Shown here: one piece after another, positions 26,029 to 33,689 of the stretch
How the letters are laid out: every line of letters begins with the position of its first letter
Numbering within the stretch: the first letter of the stretch is position 1
Source of the DNA: Afifella pfennigii DSM 17143
Lineage (GTDB): Bacteria > Pseudomonadota > Alphaproteobacteria > Rhizobiales > Afifellaceae
Reading direction: 5' to 3'
Length of the DNA stretch: 64,000 bases
Assembly (NCBI RefSeq): GCF_000688515.1
Contig: NZ_JHZK01000012.1
Span: 36,188-100,187 of the forward strand
Translations under genes and position numbers: made by a program
The notes under the pieces: model-generated
Database searches by the model: none
Seen by the model: the letters and a program-made list of their open reading frames with translations, nothing else
Told to the model about the DNA's origin: nothing

Positions 26029-26309
26029 AGAGCAGGCTCGCCGACATGCTGCCGGCGCCGGCCTTCTTGCCCGGAGTGGCAGGAGCGGCCTGACTTTCTG
26101 CGACAAGGGAGCAAGCGGGGGGCGGGATTTGCGCCTCACGGAGGATTGGCCGGAGAACATCGCGTTCTGGAGCAAGACGCCAGCCGGTCACGCGCTCTTG
26201 CGCAACAGCCCGTCTTGCAATGCGCTCCCCGCACGCGCGGGGACGGACCGCGGTCATGCACGTTGCGCCCGCCGCCGCGGACGTCTTCCGGGCTGGCGCG
26301 GCGTGCGCC

Positions 26310-26582
26310 TCAATCCTTGGCCGCTTGCGGCGAGCGCAGGGCGTGGCGTGTCTCAGAGAGGATGCGGCCGTCTTTGTCGACGATGAGGCGCAGGGCCCTG
26401 CCGGCATGGAAGAAGGTCAGGCGGAAGCGGCCGGCATCGGCGGCTATTCCCTCTTCGCAGCGGCTGGTGATGATACCCTCGCGCATGAGCTGCGGCACCG
26501 AGGCGGGATCGAGGCGAAAGGCACGCGCGATCAGCTCCGCCGGCACGACGAAACCGTCGGCATTGACGGTGACGGCGCTCAT
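26310..26582 (-). CDS. Small DUF6522-like protein next to nsrR
   Basis: A 90-residue soluble protein: VNADGFVVPAELIARAFRLD, then VPQLMREGIITSRCEEG, then AGRFRLTFFHAGRALRLIVD. This pattern fits DUF6522, a family that as I recall occurs beside nitrogen-oxide and NsrR-controlled genes; its function is unknown. One Cys (in TSRCEEG) is conserved in examples I remember. The start ATG at 26582 has GGGAGG at good spacing and overlaps the stop of the 77-residue gene in ATGA, so the two are coupled. Both probably follow nsrR in one leftward transcript. Confidence 0.6.
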   Translation of the reverse strand: MSAVTVNADGFVVPAELIARAFRLDPASVPQLMREGIITSRCEEGIAADAGRFRLTFFHAGRALRLIVDKDGRILSETRHALRSPQAAKD

Positions 26583-26812
26583 CTGGCCTCCCGCCAATAG
26601 TTGTTCGCTGCGGCGACCGTGGCGAAATGCACGGCCACGACATGGCTCGCGGCGGTAAGCGAATCGGCGTCCTCGGCATAGACGGGGCGCAGCCGCTCGC
26701 GCACAGCGGTGTCGGGCTGCGTCATCTTCACCGCCACACGCGCAAGCTTGACGGCAAGATCATAGCCTTCGGCGGGCGTTGCGGTGATCAGCGTCGGCAG
26801 CCAGTTCTCCAT
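26579..26812 (-). CDS. Small hypothetical protein between nsrR and DUF6522
   Basis: A 77-residue helical protein (MENWLPTLITATPAEGYDLA, ending AVHFATVAAANNYWREAR). No family recognised. It has a good ribosome-binding site (AGGAGAGA) and couples to the downstream DUF6522-like gene through ATGA. It lies 28 bp after the nsrR stop. Shared placement with NsrR suggests a role in nitrogen-oxide or denitrification metabolism, but that is inference from neighbours only. Confidence 0.55.
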   Translation of the reverse strand: MENWLPTLITATPAEGYDLAVKLARVAVKMTQPDTAVRERLRPVYAEDADSLTAASHVVAVHFATVAAANNYWREAR

Positions 26813-26840
26813 CGGTCTCTCCTGTCGTGAATTACCGCGC

Positions 26841-27272
26841 TCAGGCCGGAAAGGCGGGCAGTCGGCCGGAAGCGGGAAGGGTGATATCGGCAAGCGTCGT
26901 GCGATCCAGCTCGGCAAAAAACGCGGCTTCGGCAGTCCGCAGGCGCGCTTTCAGCCGGCAGCAGCCGGCAATCGTGCAGGCGCTGTTGCCTGGCGCAAAG
27001 CATTCCACCAGCGCCTGGCCTTCCTCCAGAAGGCGCACGACCTCGCCGAGGCGGATCTCGCCTGGCGGGCGGGCCAGTACCGCGCCGCCGCCGCCGCCGC
27101 GCCTGGTGGCGACAATGCCGCCGTTCGCCAGCCTCTGCATGATCTTCGCCAGGTGATGGCGCGACAGGCCGAACTCGGCGGCGAGATCGGCCGTGGAAAA
27201 GGCCGCGCCCGGGCGGCTCGCCATGCGCATCAGCGCCCTGAGGCCGTAATCGGTGAAGGAGGTGAGGCGCAT
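26841..27272 (-). CDS. nsrR: Rrf2-family nitric-oxide-sensing repressor, NsrR-like
   Basis: A 143-residue Rrf2 protein. The winged helix begins MRLTSFTDYGLRALMRMASR with the recognition region LAAEFGLSRHHLAKIMQRLA. Iron-sulphur ligands are available at Cys91, Cys99, Cys104 and Cys105 (CFAPGNSACTIAGCCRLK), the spacing seen in NsrR. In the family the cluster is nitrosylated by NO, releasing DNA. The open frame extends far upstream without homology; I chose the ATG at 27272, where every Rrf2 protein begins. A divergent globin operon starts 84 bp away and a long inverted repeat lies between them, so autoregulation plus control of the globin operon is likely. Confidence 0.85.
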   Translation of the reverse strand: MRLTSFTDYGLRALMRMASRPGAAFSTADLAAEFGLSRHHLAKIMQRLANGGIVATRRGGGGGAVLARPPGEIRLGEVVRLLEEGQALVECFAPGNSACTIAGCCRLKARLRTAEAAFFAELDRTTLADITLPASGRLPAFPA

Positions 27273-27291
27273 CGCCGAGGGTTTTCTCCTG

Positions 27292-27314
27292 AATTGGTAT
27301 TTACAATACCAATT
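27292..27314. promoter_or_regulatory. NsrR-type operator between nsrR and the globin operon
   Basis: Perfect 10-bp arms AATTGGTATT (27292-27301) and AATACCAATT (27305-27314) flank TAC. The half-site TTGGTATT is the kind of dyad bound by alphaproteobacterial Rrf2/NsrR regulators. It is centred 31 bp from nsrR and 54 bp from the globin start, well placed to repress both promoters. Confidence 0.75.
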
Positions 27315-27356
27315 AACCAGCCTAGAGAAAAAGGCAAGCCTTTCTGCGAGGACGCC

Positions 27357-27848
27357 GTGACGCAGCCCGCCACCAAAGCTCTCTCCATCCGCCCCGCGCG
27401 GCCGCAAAAGAGCGCCGAGCTTGCCGCCTCTGCGGGGCTCAGCGAGGCGCGGATCGAAGCGCTCGTCCACCGCTTCTACGCCAAGGTGCGGGACGATGCG
27501 GCGCTCGGGCCGATCTTCGCCGAGCGCATCGCCGACTGGCCGCCGCATCTTTCCAAGATGGTGGATTTCTGGTCCTCCGTGGCGCTGATGAGCGGGCGCT
27601 ATCACGGCTCGCCGGTGACAAGGCATGCCGGCCTTCCCGTCGAATGGGCGCATTTTCGCCGCTGGCTCGACCTTTTCGCGGAGACGGCGAGGCAGACCTG
27701 CCCGCCCGAAGGCGCGGCGCATCTTATTGAGCGCGCGGAGCGCATCGCCCGCTCGCTGTTTCTGGCGATCGAACGTGCGGGCAGCGAGCCCGCGGGAACG
27801 GAGCCCCTCGCGCCACCCGCCGCCGCAAACGAAAGGACGAGACGATGA
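27357..27848 (+). CDS. Group III truncated haemoglobin
   Basis: A 163-residue globin. Features of group III truncated haemoglobins are IEALVHRFYAKVRDDAALGP, the WPPHLSKMVDFWSSVALMSG helix and SGRYHGSPVTRHAGLPVEWAHFRRWLDLF, in which the His before GLP is the likely proximal haem ligand. Such proteins bind or detoxify NO and O2-derived species. The start is GTG at 27357 with GCGAGG upstream; an ATG far upstream lies in unrelated sequence. The N-terminal 25 residues and the last 25 (Ala/Pro/Glu-rich) extend beyond the normal fold. It heads a four-gene coupled operon and faces nsrR across the operator, so induction by NO is expected. Confidence 0.8.
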   Translation: MTQPATKALSIRPARPQKSAELAASAGLSEARIEALVHRFYAKVRDDAALGPIFAERIADWPPHLSKMVDFWSSVALMSGRYHGSPVTRHAGLPVEWAHFRRWLDLFAETARQTCPPEGAAHLIERAERIARSLFLAIERAGSEPAGTEPLAPPAAANERTRR

Positions 27849-28207
27849 GCCAAGAGGATGCGCCGCGGGCGCAAGACATCCGCTTTCCAAGAGCGAGCCG
27901 GGCCCATGCGGAACAGCGCAAGGCGCTCGCCCCGGAGCCGGACGCGGCCTTTAAGGCCTTCTCCAAGGCGGTCTTCGCCGAGGGGGCGCTTAGCGGGCGC
28001 GCCAAGCAGCTCATCGCCGTCGCCGTGGCGCATGTCACGCAATGCCCCTGGTGCATCGAGGGCCATGTGAAGGCCGCCCGCCGCGCCGGCGCCAGCGCGG
28101 AGGAGATCATGGAGGCGATCTGGGTGGCGGCGGAGATGCGCGCCGGCGCCGCCTTCGCCCATTCGGTGAAGACGCTGGAGATTTTGGGAGACGAGACGGG
28201 GCGATGA
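27845..28207 (+). CDS. AhpD-like carboxymuconolactone decarboxylase family protein
   Basis: A 120-residue all-helical protein of the AhpD/CMD family. The redox pair Cys67 and Cys70 lies in HVTQCPWCIEGHVKAARRAG, the peroxidase-type active site, with a downstream His in the same helix turn. AhpD-type proteins reduce peroxides or peroxynitrite partners using a thiol relay. The gene overlaps the globin stop in ATGA and the DUF488 start likewise. Placement behind a globin and NsrR operator points to a nitrosative or oxidative stress role. Function as a true decarboxylase is unlikely given the CxxC. Confidence 0.8.
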   Translation: MSQEDAPRAQDIRFPRASRAHAEQRKALAPEPDAAFKAFSKAVFAEGALSGRAKQLIAVAVAHVTQCPWCIEGHVKAARRAGASAEEIMEAIWVAAEMRAGAAFAHSVKTLEILGDETGR

Positions 28208-28590
28208 GCGGCGGGGCCGGCATCGGGCTCGCCCGCGCCTACGATCCGCCGCAAAAGGGCGAGGGGGCGCGCCTTCTCGTCGACCGCATCTGGCCGCGCG
28301 GCCTTTCCAAGGAGAAGCTCTCCTGTGACGATTGGATCAAGGAGGCGGCGCCGAGCGCGGAACTGCGCCGATGGTTCGCCCACGATGCGAAGAAATGGGC
28401 GGCGTTTCGCGCCCGCTACGAGGCGGAGCTCGAGGAGAGGCCCGAGGCGGTGGAGCGCTGTCTTGCCTGGTGCCGTGAGGGGCGGGTGACGCTCCTCTTC
28501 GGCGCCAAGGACCGGGAGCACAACCAGGCGGTGGCGCTGCGCGATTACCTGGCGCGGAAGCTGAAGGGCGAGGCGGAGGCGCGGCGATGA
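28204..28590 (+). CDS. DUF488 family protein
   Basis: A 128-residue DUF488 (YeaO-type) protein: ARAYDPPQKGEGARLLVDRI, WPRGLSKEKLSCDDWIKEAA, FAHDAKKWAAFRARYEAEL, and GRVTLLFGAKDREHNQAVAL. The conserved WPRG and GAKD motifs are clear. The biochemical function is unknown; members appear in stress and NO-related operons. It is coupled by ATGA overlaps to the AhpD-like gene before it and to the cyclo-ligase gene after it. Confidence 0.85.
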   Translation: MSGGAGIGLARAYDPPQKGEGARLLVDRIWPRGLSKEKLSCDDWIKEAAPSAELRRWFAHDAKKWAAFRARYEAELEERPEAVERCLAWCREGRVTLLFGAKDREHNQAVALRDYLARKLKGEAEARR

Positions 28591-29231
28591 CGGCCAAGGC
28601 AGGGGCGGGCGTTCCTTCGGGCGCCTGGGATGAGGTTGCACGCTGGCGCCACGGCGAGCGGTCCCGGCTGCGGGCGGAGCGTCTTGAACTTCCCGCGGCG
28701 GCGCGGCAGGCGGCGGGAGAGGCGCTGGCGGCGCATCTTCACGCGCTTTTCCAGCGGCGCTTCGGCGCCATGGCGGGGCGCGTCGTCTCCGGCTACTGGC
28801 CGATCAAGGGCGAAATCGACCTGCGCGCCTTTCTCGCCAGGCTCCAGGCGGAAGGCGCCAGGCTGGCGCTGCCGGTGGTAGAGGAGCGCGCCGCGCCGCT
28901 CCGCTTCCGCGCCTATTTTCCCGGCATGCGCATGGAGCGCGGACATTGGAACATCCTGGTGCCGCCCGCCGATGCGGGCGAGCTGGTGCCGGAGGCGATG
29001 CTCGCGCCTCTCGTCGGCTGGGACGGGGCGGGCTACCGGCTCGGCTATGGCGGCGGCTATTTCGACCGCACGCTGGCGGCCCTTTCGCCGCGCCCCTTCG
29101 TCGTCGGCGTCGGGCTCCAGGCGGCGCGGCTTGCGACGATATTCCCGCAGCCGCACGACATTCCCATGGACGCCATCGTGACGGAGGCGGGCCTGGCGGT
29201 GGAGCGCAAGAACACTTTCCCTCAAGCATGA
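28587..29231 (+). CDS. fthC: 5-formyltetrahydrofolate cyclo-ligase
   Basis: A 214-residue protein of the MTHFS family, which converts 5-formyl-THF to 5,10-methenyl-THF with ATP. Motifs seen are KGEIDLRAFLARLQAEGARL ALPVV in order (family: substrate loop), PGMRMERGHWNILVPPAD and the nucleotide loop RLGYGGGYFDRTLAAL. The family is normally a single housekeeping gene, so its ATGA coupling to an NsrR-linked operon is unusual. The last four genes run with four-base overlaps throughout. It ends 21 bp from a convergent binding-protein gene. Confidence 0.9.
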   Translation: MTAKAGAGVPSGAWDEVARWRHGERSRLRAERLELPAAARQAAGEALAAHLHALFQRRFGAMAGRVVSGYWPIKGEIDLRAFLARLQAEGARLALPVVEERAAPLRFRAYFPGMRMERGHWNILVPPADAGELVPEAMLAPLVGWDGAGYRLGYGGGYFDRTLAALSPRPFVVGVGLQAARLATIFPQPHDIPMDAIVTEAGLAVERKNTFPQA

Positions 29232-29252
29232 ACCTTCTTGCGCCGGCGCGGC

Positions 29253-30353
29253 TCAGTCGCGGTCGAGCCGCCAGGGGAAGGTCTGGCGCCACAGGCGAAT
29301 GAACTGCGCGCGCTTGTGCCGGTCGAGGCCGACGAGGAGGGAGGGCGACAGGGCGATGGGGCGCAAGGTGGCGTCGTCGGGATCTGAAAGGCCGAGCGCA
29401 GCGTCGCCCGTAGCGCCGGAGGGCGGCAGAAGATGCGTCGCCTGAAGCGCGCTTCGGCCGGGCGGGGAGAGGAGGAAATCGATGAAGGCGGCGGCGCGGA
29501 AGGCGTTTTCGGCGCCCTTCGGGATGAGGGCGGCGCGCGACAGGACCAGCGTGTAATCCTCCGGCGCGACGACGGCGAGACGCTCGTCCGTTTCGGCCCG
29601 CGCCAGGGCGTAGGAGCTTAGGACGTTATAGGCGATGAGGTAGTCGCCCCTCGCCACGCCGTCGATGATTTCCGCCGAGCAGCAGGTGGCGACGGCGCCG
29701 GAGCGGCCGAGCGCCTCGCTGAGGGCGCCGAAGGTCGTCGCCTGCTGGGCGTCGACGAAGGCGAAGAGATAGCCGAGGCCGGATTGCTCGATGTCGTAGG
29801 TGGCGATGCGCCCGGCATAGTTGCTGCCCGGCGGGCGCAACAGGTCGATGAGATCGAAGCGCGAGCGCGGCGCCTCGCGCGGCGGGACGAGCCGCGTGTT
29901 GTAGACCATGACGGCAAGCTCGCGGGTGACGCCGAAAAGCTCGCTGCGCCAGTTGAGATCCTCCGGCAGGCGGTCCGTCAGGGCAGAGCGGTGGGGCCGG
30001 GCGCAGCCGTCGTTGACCAGCCTCACCTGCAAATCGACGGCGGAGCTGACGAGAAGGTCGGCCGCCGGCCGCGCCTGTGCGCAGGCCTTCGCGGCGACGG
30101 CGTAAAGATCGTTGGAGGCCCATTGCTCGTAATCGATCCTGAGGCCCGGCACGGTGCCGGCGAAGGCTTCCAGCGCCGGGCGGAAGGCGGCGACGTCGGT
30201 GGTGCTCTTGATGAGCAGCCGCTCGCCGCCCGCCGGGGCGCCGAAGACGGCCGTCGCTTCCGGGACGAGCTCGGCGGCGGGGGCCTGAGGGGCGGCAAGG
30301 AGCGCCGTCAGGAAAAGGGCCGCCCGGAAAAGGAAGGCGGGCAAGGTTCTCAT
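29253..30353 (-). CDS. Periplasmic binding protein (iron-ABC type) coupled to tctE
   Basis: A 366-residue type II solute-binding protein. A signal peptide (MRTLPAFLFRAALFLTALLA, cleavage near PAA) leads into LLIKSTTDVAAFRPALEAFA and the FutA/AfuA-like body with NDLYAVAAKACAQARPAADL and VMVYNTRLVPPREAP. No permease or ATPase gene is nearby. It overlaps the stop of the histidine kinase gene in ATGA, so it is cotranscribed with tctD and tctE. The likely role is a periplasmic ligand-sensing partner of the kinase or a scavenger feeding it. Iron specificity is not supported: the Tyr pair of ferric-binding proteins is not evident. Confidence 0.75.
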   Translation of the reverse strand: MRTLPAFLFRAALFLTALLAAPQAPAAELVPEATAVFGAPAGGERLLIKSTTDVAAFRPALEAFAGTVPGLRIDYEQWASNDLYAVAAKACAQARPAADLLVSSAVDLQVRLVNDGCARPHRSALTDRLPEDLNWRSELFGVTRELAVMVYNTRLVPPREAPRSRFDLIDLLRPPGSNYAGRIATYDIEQSGLGYLFAFVDAQQATTFGALSEALGRSGAVATCCSAEIIDGVARGDYLIAYNVLSSYALARAETDERLAVVAPEDYTLVLSRAALIPKGAENAFRAAAFIDFLLSPPGRSALQATHLLPPSGATGDAALGLSDPDDATLRPIALSPSLLVGLDRHKRAQFIRLWRQTFPWRLDRD

Positions 30354-31672
30354 GCTTTCTCGCTCTTCTCCGCCGGTGCGGCCGGCACGACGAGGCTCGC
30401 CGCAAAGCCGCCCTCGGGCGGACGGGCGAATTTGAGGCTGCCGCCATGGGCCTTGGCGACGGCCCCGACGATAGCAAGGCCGAGCCCGGCCTGGCTCGGT
30501 GAGGCGCCGGCGCTGTCGAAGAAGCGGCGGCTGGCGGCCTGCCAATCCTCCGGCGGCAGGCCCTCGCCGGTATCTCGCACGGTGATGAGGGCCCGCTCGC
30601 CCTCGTTCGCGGCGCTGAGATCGACGGGCGGCCTGCCATGCTTCAAGGCGTTGTTGAGGAGGTTCTTCACCGCCTCCACCAGGGAGAATTCGTCGCCGCG
30701 GCACAGAACCGGCTCCTCCGGCAAATCGAGGCGGATCGGCGCGCCGGCTCCCTCAACGCCCGCATCGGTCTCCTCCACCGCCTTCATGGCGACAAGGCGC
30801 AGATCGACGCTCTCGCGCGGCACCGCCTCGGCGCGGTGGATGATCATGGCGTGGCTCAGAATCTGGTCGGTGAGGCGGCCAAGGCCGACGGCGCGCTTGT
30901 GGATGCGGGCGACGATGGCGCGCTGGCGCTCCGGGTCGTTTTCCTCCGCGGCCAGCTCGGCCTGGGCGCGCAGCGCCGTCACCGGCGTGCGCAGCTGGTG
31001 CGAGGCATCGGCGATGAGGCCGCGCGTCGCCGTCACCTGGCGGTCGATGCGGGCCATGAAGCGGTTGATGGCCGCGGTCAAATGGCCGATCTCCGAGGGC
31101 ACGGCGAGACGCAGCGGCGTCAGGTCCTGCGGCTCGCGGCTGGACAGCAGGTTCTCGATGCGGCGAAGCGGCAGAAGGGCGGAGCGGATGGCGAAGATGA
31201 CCAGCGCCACCATCAGAAGACCCGCCACGGCGACGACGACGAGAGCGCTGCCGGCGATATCCCAGGCGAGCTCGGAACGGGCGCGCAGCGTCTGGCCGAC
31301 GACGACGGTGACGGTGCCGCGGAAAGCGCGCTCGGCGAAATGGCGCTTCAGCGCGACAAGGCGGACGGGCTCGCCGGCGAAGCTGGCATGGGCGAAGGCG
31401 ACGTCCTCCGCCGCCTCGGGACGCTGAAGCTCGTCATAGCCGGTGAGAAGCGTTCCGTCGGGGCCGAAGACGGCGTAGACGACCCGGTCCTCGCGCGCCA
31501 GCGCCAACAAGTCGAAGGCGGAGGCCGGGATATCGACGACGACCTCGCCGTCGCGAATGGAGACGGCGCCGGCGATCTGCCCGGCGGCGCCGATGAGTAG
31601 CCGGTCATAGGCCTGCTGGGCCGCCTGCCTGCCATAGGCGAGGGCGGCGAAGGCGACGGCGAGGCCGCTCAT
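30350..31672 (-). CDS. tctE: Sensor histidine kinase, TctE family
   Basis: Membrane sensor kinase of 440 residues as given. A periplasmic domain (about residues 25-135) is bounded by a second membrane helix SALVVVAVAGLLMVALVIFA near 143-162; HAMP follows, then the H box DASHQLRTPVTALRAQAELA, N box VKNLLNNALKHGRP and G boxes DTGEGLPP and GLGLAIVGAVAKAHGG. TctE with TctD regulates tricarboxylate transport, here tctCBA. The first membrane helix appears to begin upstream of the ATG at 31672 (LTTRLAAAIAVIIL), in frame, but no ATG, GTG or TTG start is available there; a CTG start near 31704-31740 is possible. Confidence 0.85.
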   Translation of the reverse strand: MSGLAVAFAALAYGRQAAQQAYDRLLIGAAGQIAGAVSIRDGEVVVDIPASAFDLLALAREDRVVYAVFGPDGTLLTGYDELQRPEAAEDVAFAHASFAGEPVRLVALKRHFAERAFRGTVTVVVGQTLRARSELAWDIAGSALVVVAVAGLLMVALVIFAIRSALLPLRRIENLLSSREPQDLTPLRLAVPSEIGHLTAAINRFMARIDRQVTATRGLIADASHQLRTPVTALRAQAELAAEENDPERQRAIVARIHKRAVGLGRLTDQILSHAMIIHRAEAVPRESVDLRLVAMKAVEETDAGVEGAGAPIRLDLPEEPVLCRGDEFSLVEAVKNLLNNALKHGRPPVDLSAANEGERALITVRDTGEGLPPEDWQAASRRFFDSAGASPSQAGLGLAIVGAVAKAHGGSLKFARPPEGGFAASLVVPAAPAEKSEKA

Positions 31673-31737
31673 CAGGATGATGACGGCGATCGCCGCGGCA
31701 AGCCGCGTCGTCAGCGAGGCCCGGCCGCCTCTCGCTC

Positions 31738-32418
31738 TCAGCCCTGTGGTCCGGCAAGAAGCTGGTATCCCAGGCCGCGCAGGGTCTTGATGGCGACGCT
31801 GCTGCCGGCGAGCTTGCGACGCAGGCGGGCGACATAGGTCTCCACGGCGTTGAGGCCGACCTCTTCGTCGTCCGCGGCGAACATGCGGCTGAAGATGCGC
31901 TCCTTGGGCACGACGCGGCCGCGATGCAACAGAAGCACTTCAAGCAGGCTGAGCTCGCGCGGGGTCAACGCCACGGGCGCGCCGGCGACGGTGAGGGCGC
32001 GTTCGGCGGGATCGAAGGCAAGGTCGCCATATTCCAGGATGCCGCGCCGCTCCGGCACGGCGGGACGGCGGGCAAGGGCGCGCACGCGCGCCTGCAGCTC
32101 GCGCAAGTCGAAGGGCTTGACGAGATAATCGTCGGCGCCGCCGTCGAGCGCTTTCACCCGCTCCTCCACGGCAAAGCGCGCCGTGACGACGAGGACGCCC
32201 GTCACCCGGCGCTGGCGGCGCAGCCAGGCGAGGATGTCGCTGCCCGAGCCGTCGGGCAGGTTCATGTCGAGCACCACGACATCGTAGGTCACCTCCTCCA
32301 GAAGCGCGAAGGCCTCCGCCAGGCTCGCCGCCTGATCGACCGCCATGCCCTGGCGGGAAAGGCTGGAGGCGATCGCGTCGGCGACGTCCAGCGTGTCCTC
32401 GATGACAAGCAAACGCAC
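31738..32418 (-). CDS. tctD: Response regulator, TctD/OmpR family
   Basis: A 226-residue response regulator. The receiver domain has the acidic pocket VIED, phosphoacceptor Asp in VVVLDMNLPDGSGSDI and Lys in YLVKPFDLREL. The winged-helix output ends VGLNAVETYVARLRRKLAGS and KTLRGLGYQL. I chose GTG at 32418 (MRLLVIED) since it has GGGAG upstream and matches OmpR N-termini; a TTG ten codons earlier is also in frame. It is divergent from tctC, with the tctC promoter as expected target. The stop overlaps sequence that encodes, in another frame, the putative N-terminal extension of TctE. Confidence 0.85.
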   Translation of the reverse strand: MRLLVIEDTLDVADAIASSLSRQGMAVDQAASLAEAFALLEEVTYDVVVLDMNLPDGSGSDILAWLRRQRRVTGVLVVTARFAVEERVKALDGGADDYLVKPFDLRELQARVRALARRPAVPERRGILEYGDLAFDPAERALTVAGAPVALTPRELSLLEVLLLHRGRVVPKERIFSRMFAADDEEVGLNAVETYVARLRRKLAGSSVAIKTLRGLGYQLLAGPQG

Positions 32419-32494
32419 GCGGGAGCTCCCGGAAAGGGTGGGCAGCAACCCGTTATAGGCGCCAAAGCGGAGCGGCTGAAGCCGCCCGGGTCGA

Positions 32495-32526
32495 TTGACA
32501 GGTTAATGAAAGCTTTCGGTGCTATG
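32495..32526 (+). promoter_or_regulatory. Possible promoter of tctCBA
   Basis: TTGACA (32495-32500) is a perfect -35 hexamer. A -10-like TGCTAT lies 19 bp on, longer than ideal, so an activator such as TctD could be needed. The pair lies between tctD and tctC, 80-110 bp before tctC. Confidence 0.35.
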
Positions 32527-32605
32527 GGCGAGGCAGCGCCCCCTTGCCGTTCGAGCGAGCGGCGGGCGGGGTCGTAAGAAAAAGACAGGCAAGGAGGAGA
32601 CGATC

Positions 32606-33595
32606 GTGAACAGATTGCATAGCTGGCGCGTGGCGGCGGTATCGGCCGTCGCGGCCGTCGCCCTTTCGGGCGCGGCGAACGCCTTCGAGCCGGAAGCCAC
32701 CGAATGCATCGCGCCGGCCAATCCCGGCGGCGGCTGGGACTTCACCTGCCGCCAGGTCGGCAAGACGCTGCAGGATCTCGGCCTTATCCCCGGCACCATG
32801 CAGGTGACCAATCTCGCCGGCGGCGGCGGCGGCGTCGCCTATGCGGAGGTGGTCAACAAGCGTGGCGACGACAACGACCTCATCGTCGCCGCTTCCTCGG
32901 CGACGGCGACGCGGCTTGCCCAGGGCGCCTATCCCGGCAACACCATGGACCAGGTGCGCTGGCTGGGCGCCGTCGGCGCCGATTACGGCGTCATCGCGGT
33001 TTCCAAGGATTCGCCGATCAACACGCTTTCGGAGCTGATGGAGCAGATCAAGGCCGATCCGCGCTCCATCTCCGTCGCCGGCGGCTCGGCAGTCGGCGGC
33101 TGGGACCATCTGAAAGTGCTGCTCGCCGCGCAGGCGGCCGGCATCGACGATGTGCGCAACGTCAAATACGTCGCCTTCAACGGCGGCGGCGAGGCGGTGA
33201 CGCAGCTTCTGGCCGGCAGCGTGCAGGCCTTCACGGGCGATGCCTCGGAGGCCAAGGGCTTCGTCGATTCCGGCGATATCAAGGTCGTCGCCGTCCTGGC
33301 GCCGGAGCGGCTTGAGGGCGACTTTTCCGCCTTCCCGACCGCCAGGGAGCAGGGCATCGACGTCATCGGCGCCAATTGGCGCGGCTTCTATGCCCCGGGG
33401 GGCATGTCCGACGAAGCCTACGATTACTGGGTCGAGGCCATCGGCAACGTCTATGCCTCCGACGAATGGAAGGACATCATGGCCAGGAACGGCCTCGCCC
33501 CGCTCGATCTGCAGGGCGCGGAGTTCGAGGCTTTCGTGCGCGAATCCGTCGACCGGATCACCGGTCTTTCCCGGGATATCGGTCTCCTCCAGTAA
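32606..33595 (+). CDS. tctC: TctC-family tricarboxylate-binding protein
   Basis: Periplasmic binding protein of the TTT family, 329 residues. A signal peptide (MNRLHSWRVAAVSAVAAVAL, cleavage after ANA) precedes IAPANPGGGWDFTCRQVGKT, the binding loop hallmark of the Bug/TctC fold; VTNLAGGGGGVAY and VAGGSAVGGWDHLKV follow. The start is GTG at 32606 behind AAGGAGGAGA. It captures citrate-like or other di/tricarboxylates for the TctA/TctB channel. A 12-bp stem-loop lies between this gene and tctB. Confidence 0.9.
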   Translation: MNRLHSWRVAAVSAVAAVALSGAANAFEPEATECIAPANPGGGWDFTCRQVGKTLQDLGLIPGTMQVTNLAGGGGGVAYAEVVNKRGDDNDLIVAASSATATRLAQGAYPGNTMDQVRWLGAVGADYGVIAVSKDSPINTLSELMEQIKADPRSISVAGGSAVGGWDHLKVLLAAQAAGIDDVRNVKYVAFNGGGEAVTQLLAGSVQAFTGDASEAKGFVDSGDIKVVAVLAPERLEGDFSAFPTAREQGIDVIGANWRGFYAPGGMSDEAYDYWVEAIGNVYASDEWKDIMARNGLAPLDLQGAEFEAFVRESVDRITGLSRDIGLLQ

Positions 33596-33607
33596 AGTAT
33601 GATCTTC

Positions 33608-33635
33608 GCGGTCGGCGCCTTTCGGTGCCGGCCGC
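33608..33635 (+). promoter_or_regulatory. Stem-loop between tctC and tctB
   Basis: GCGGTCGGCGCC (33608-33619) pairs with GGTGCCGGCCGC (33624-33635) through 12 bp including two G-U pairs, around a TTTC loop. No T-run follows, so it is more likely an mRNA-stability or attenuation element than a terminator. Confidence 0.5.
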
Positions 33636-33689
33636 CATGTCAGCGACGAAGACCGGCCAAGCCGGCGCGCGAATGAGGGAGGAAGGCTC

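Noticed and set aside
29253..30353. Ferric-iron importer binding protein
   Set aside because: No permease or ATPase nearby and no visible Tyr pair for iron; the coupling to tctE fits a sensory role better.
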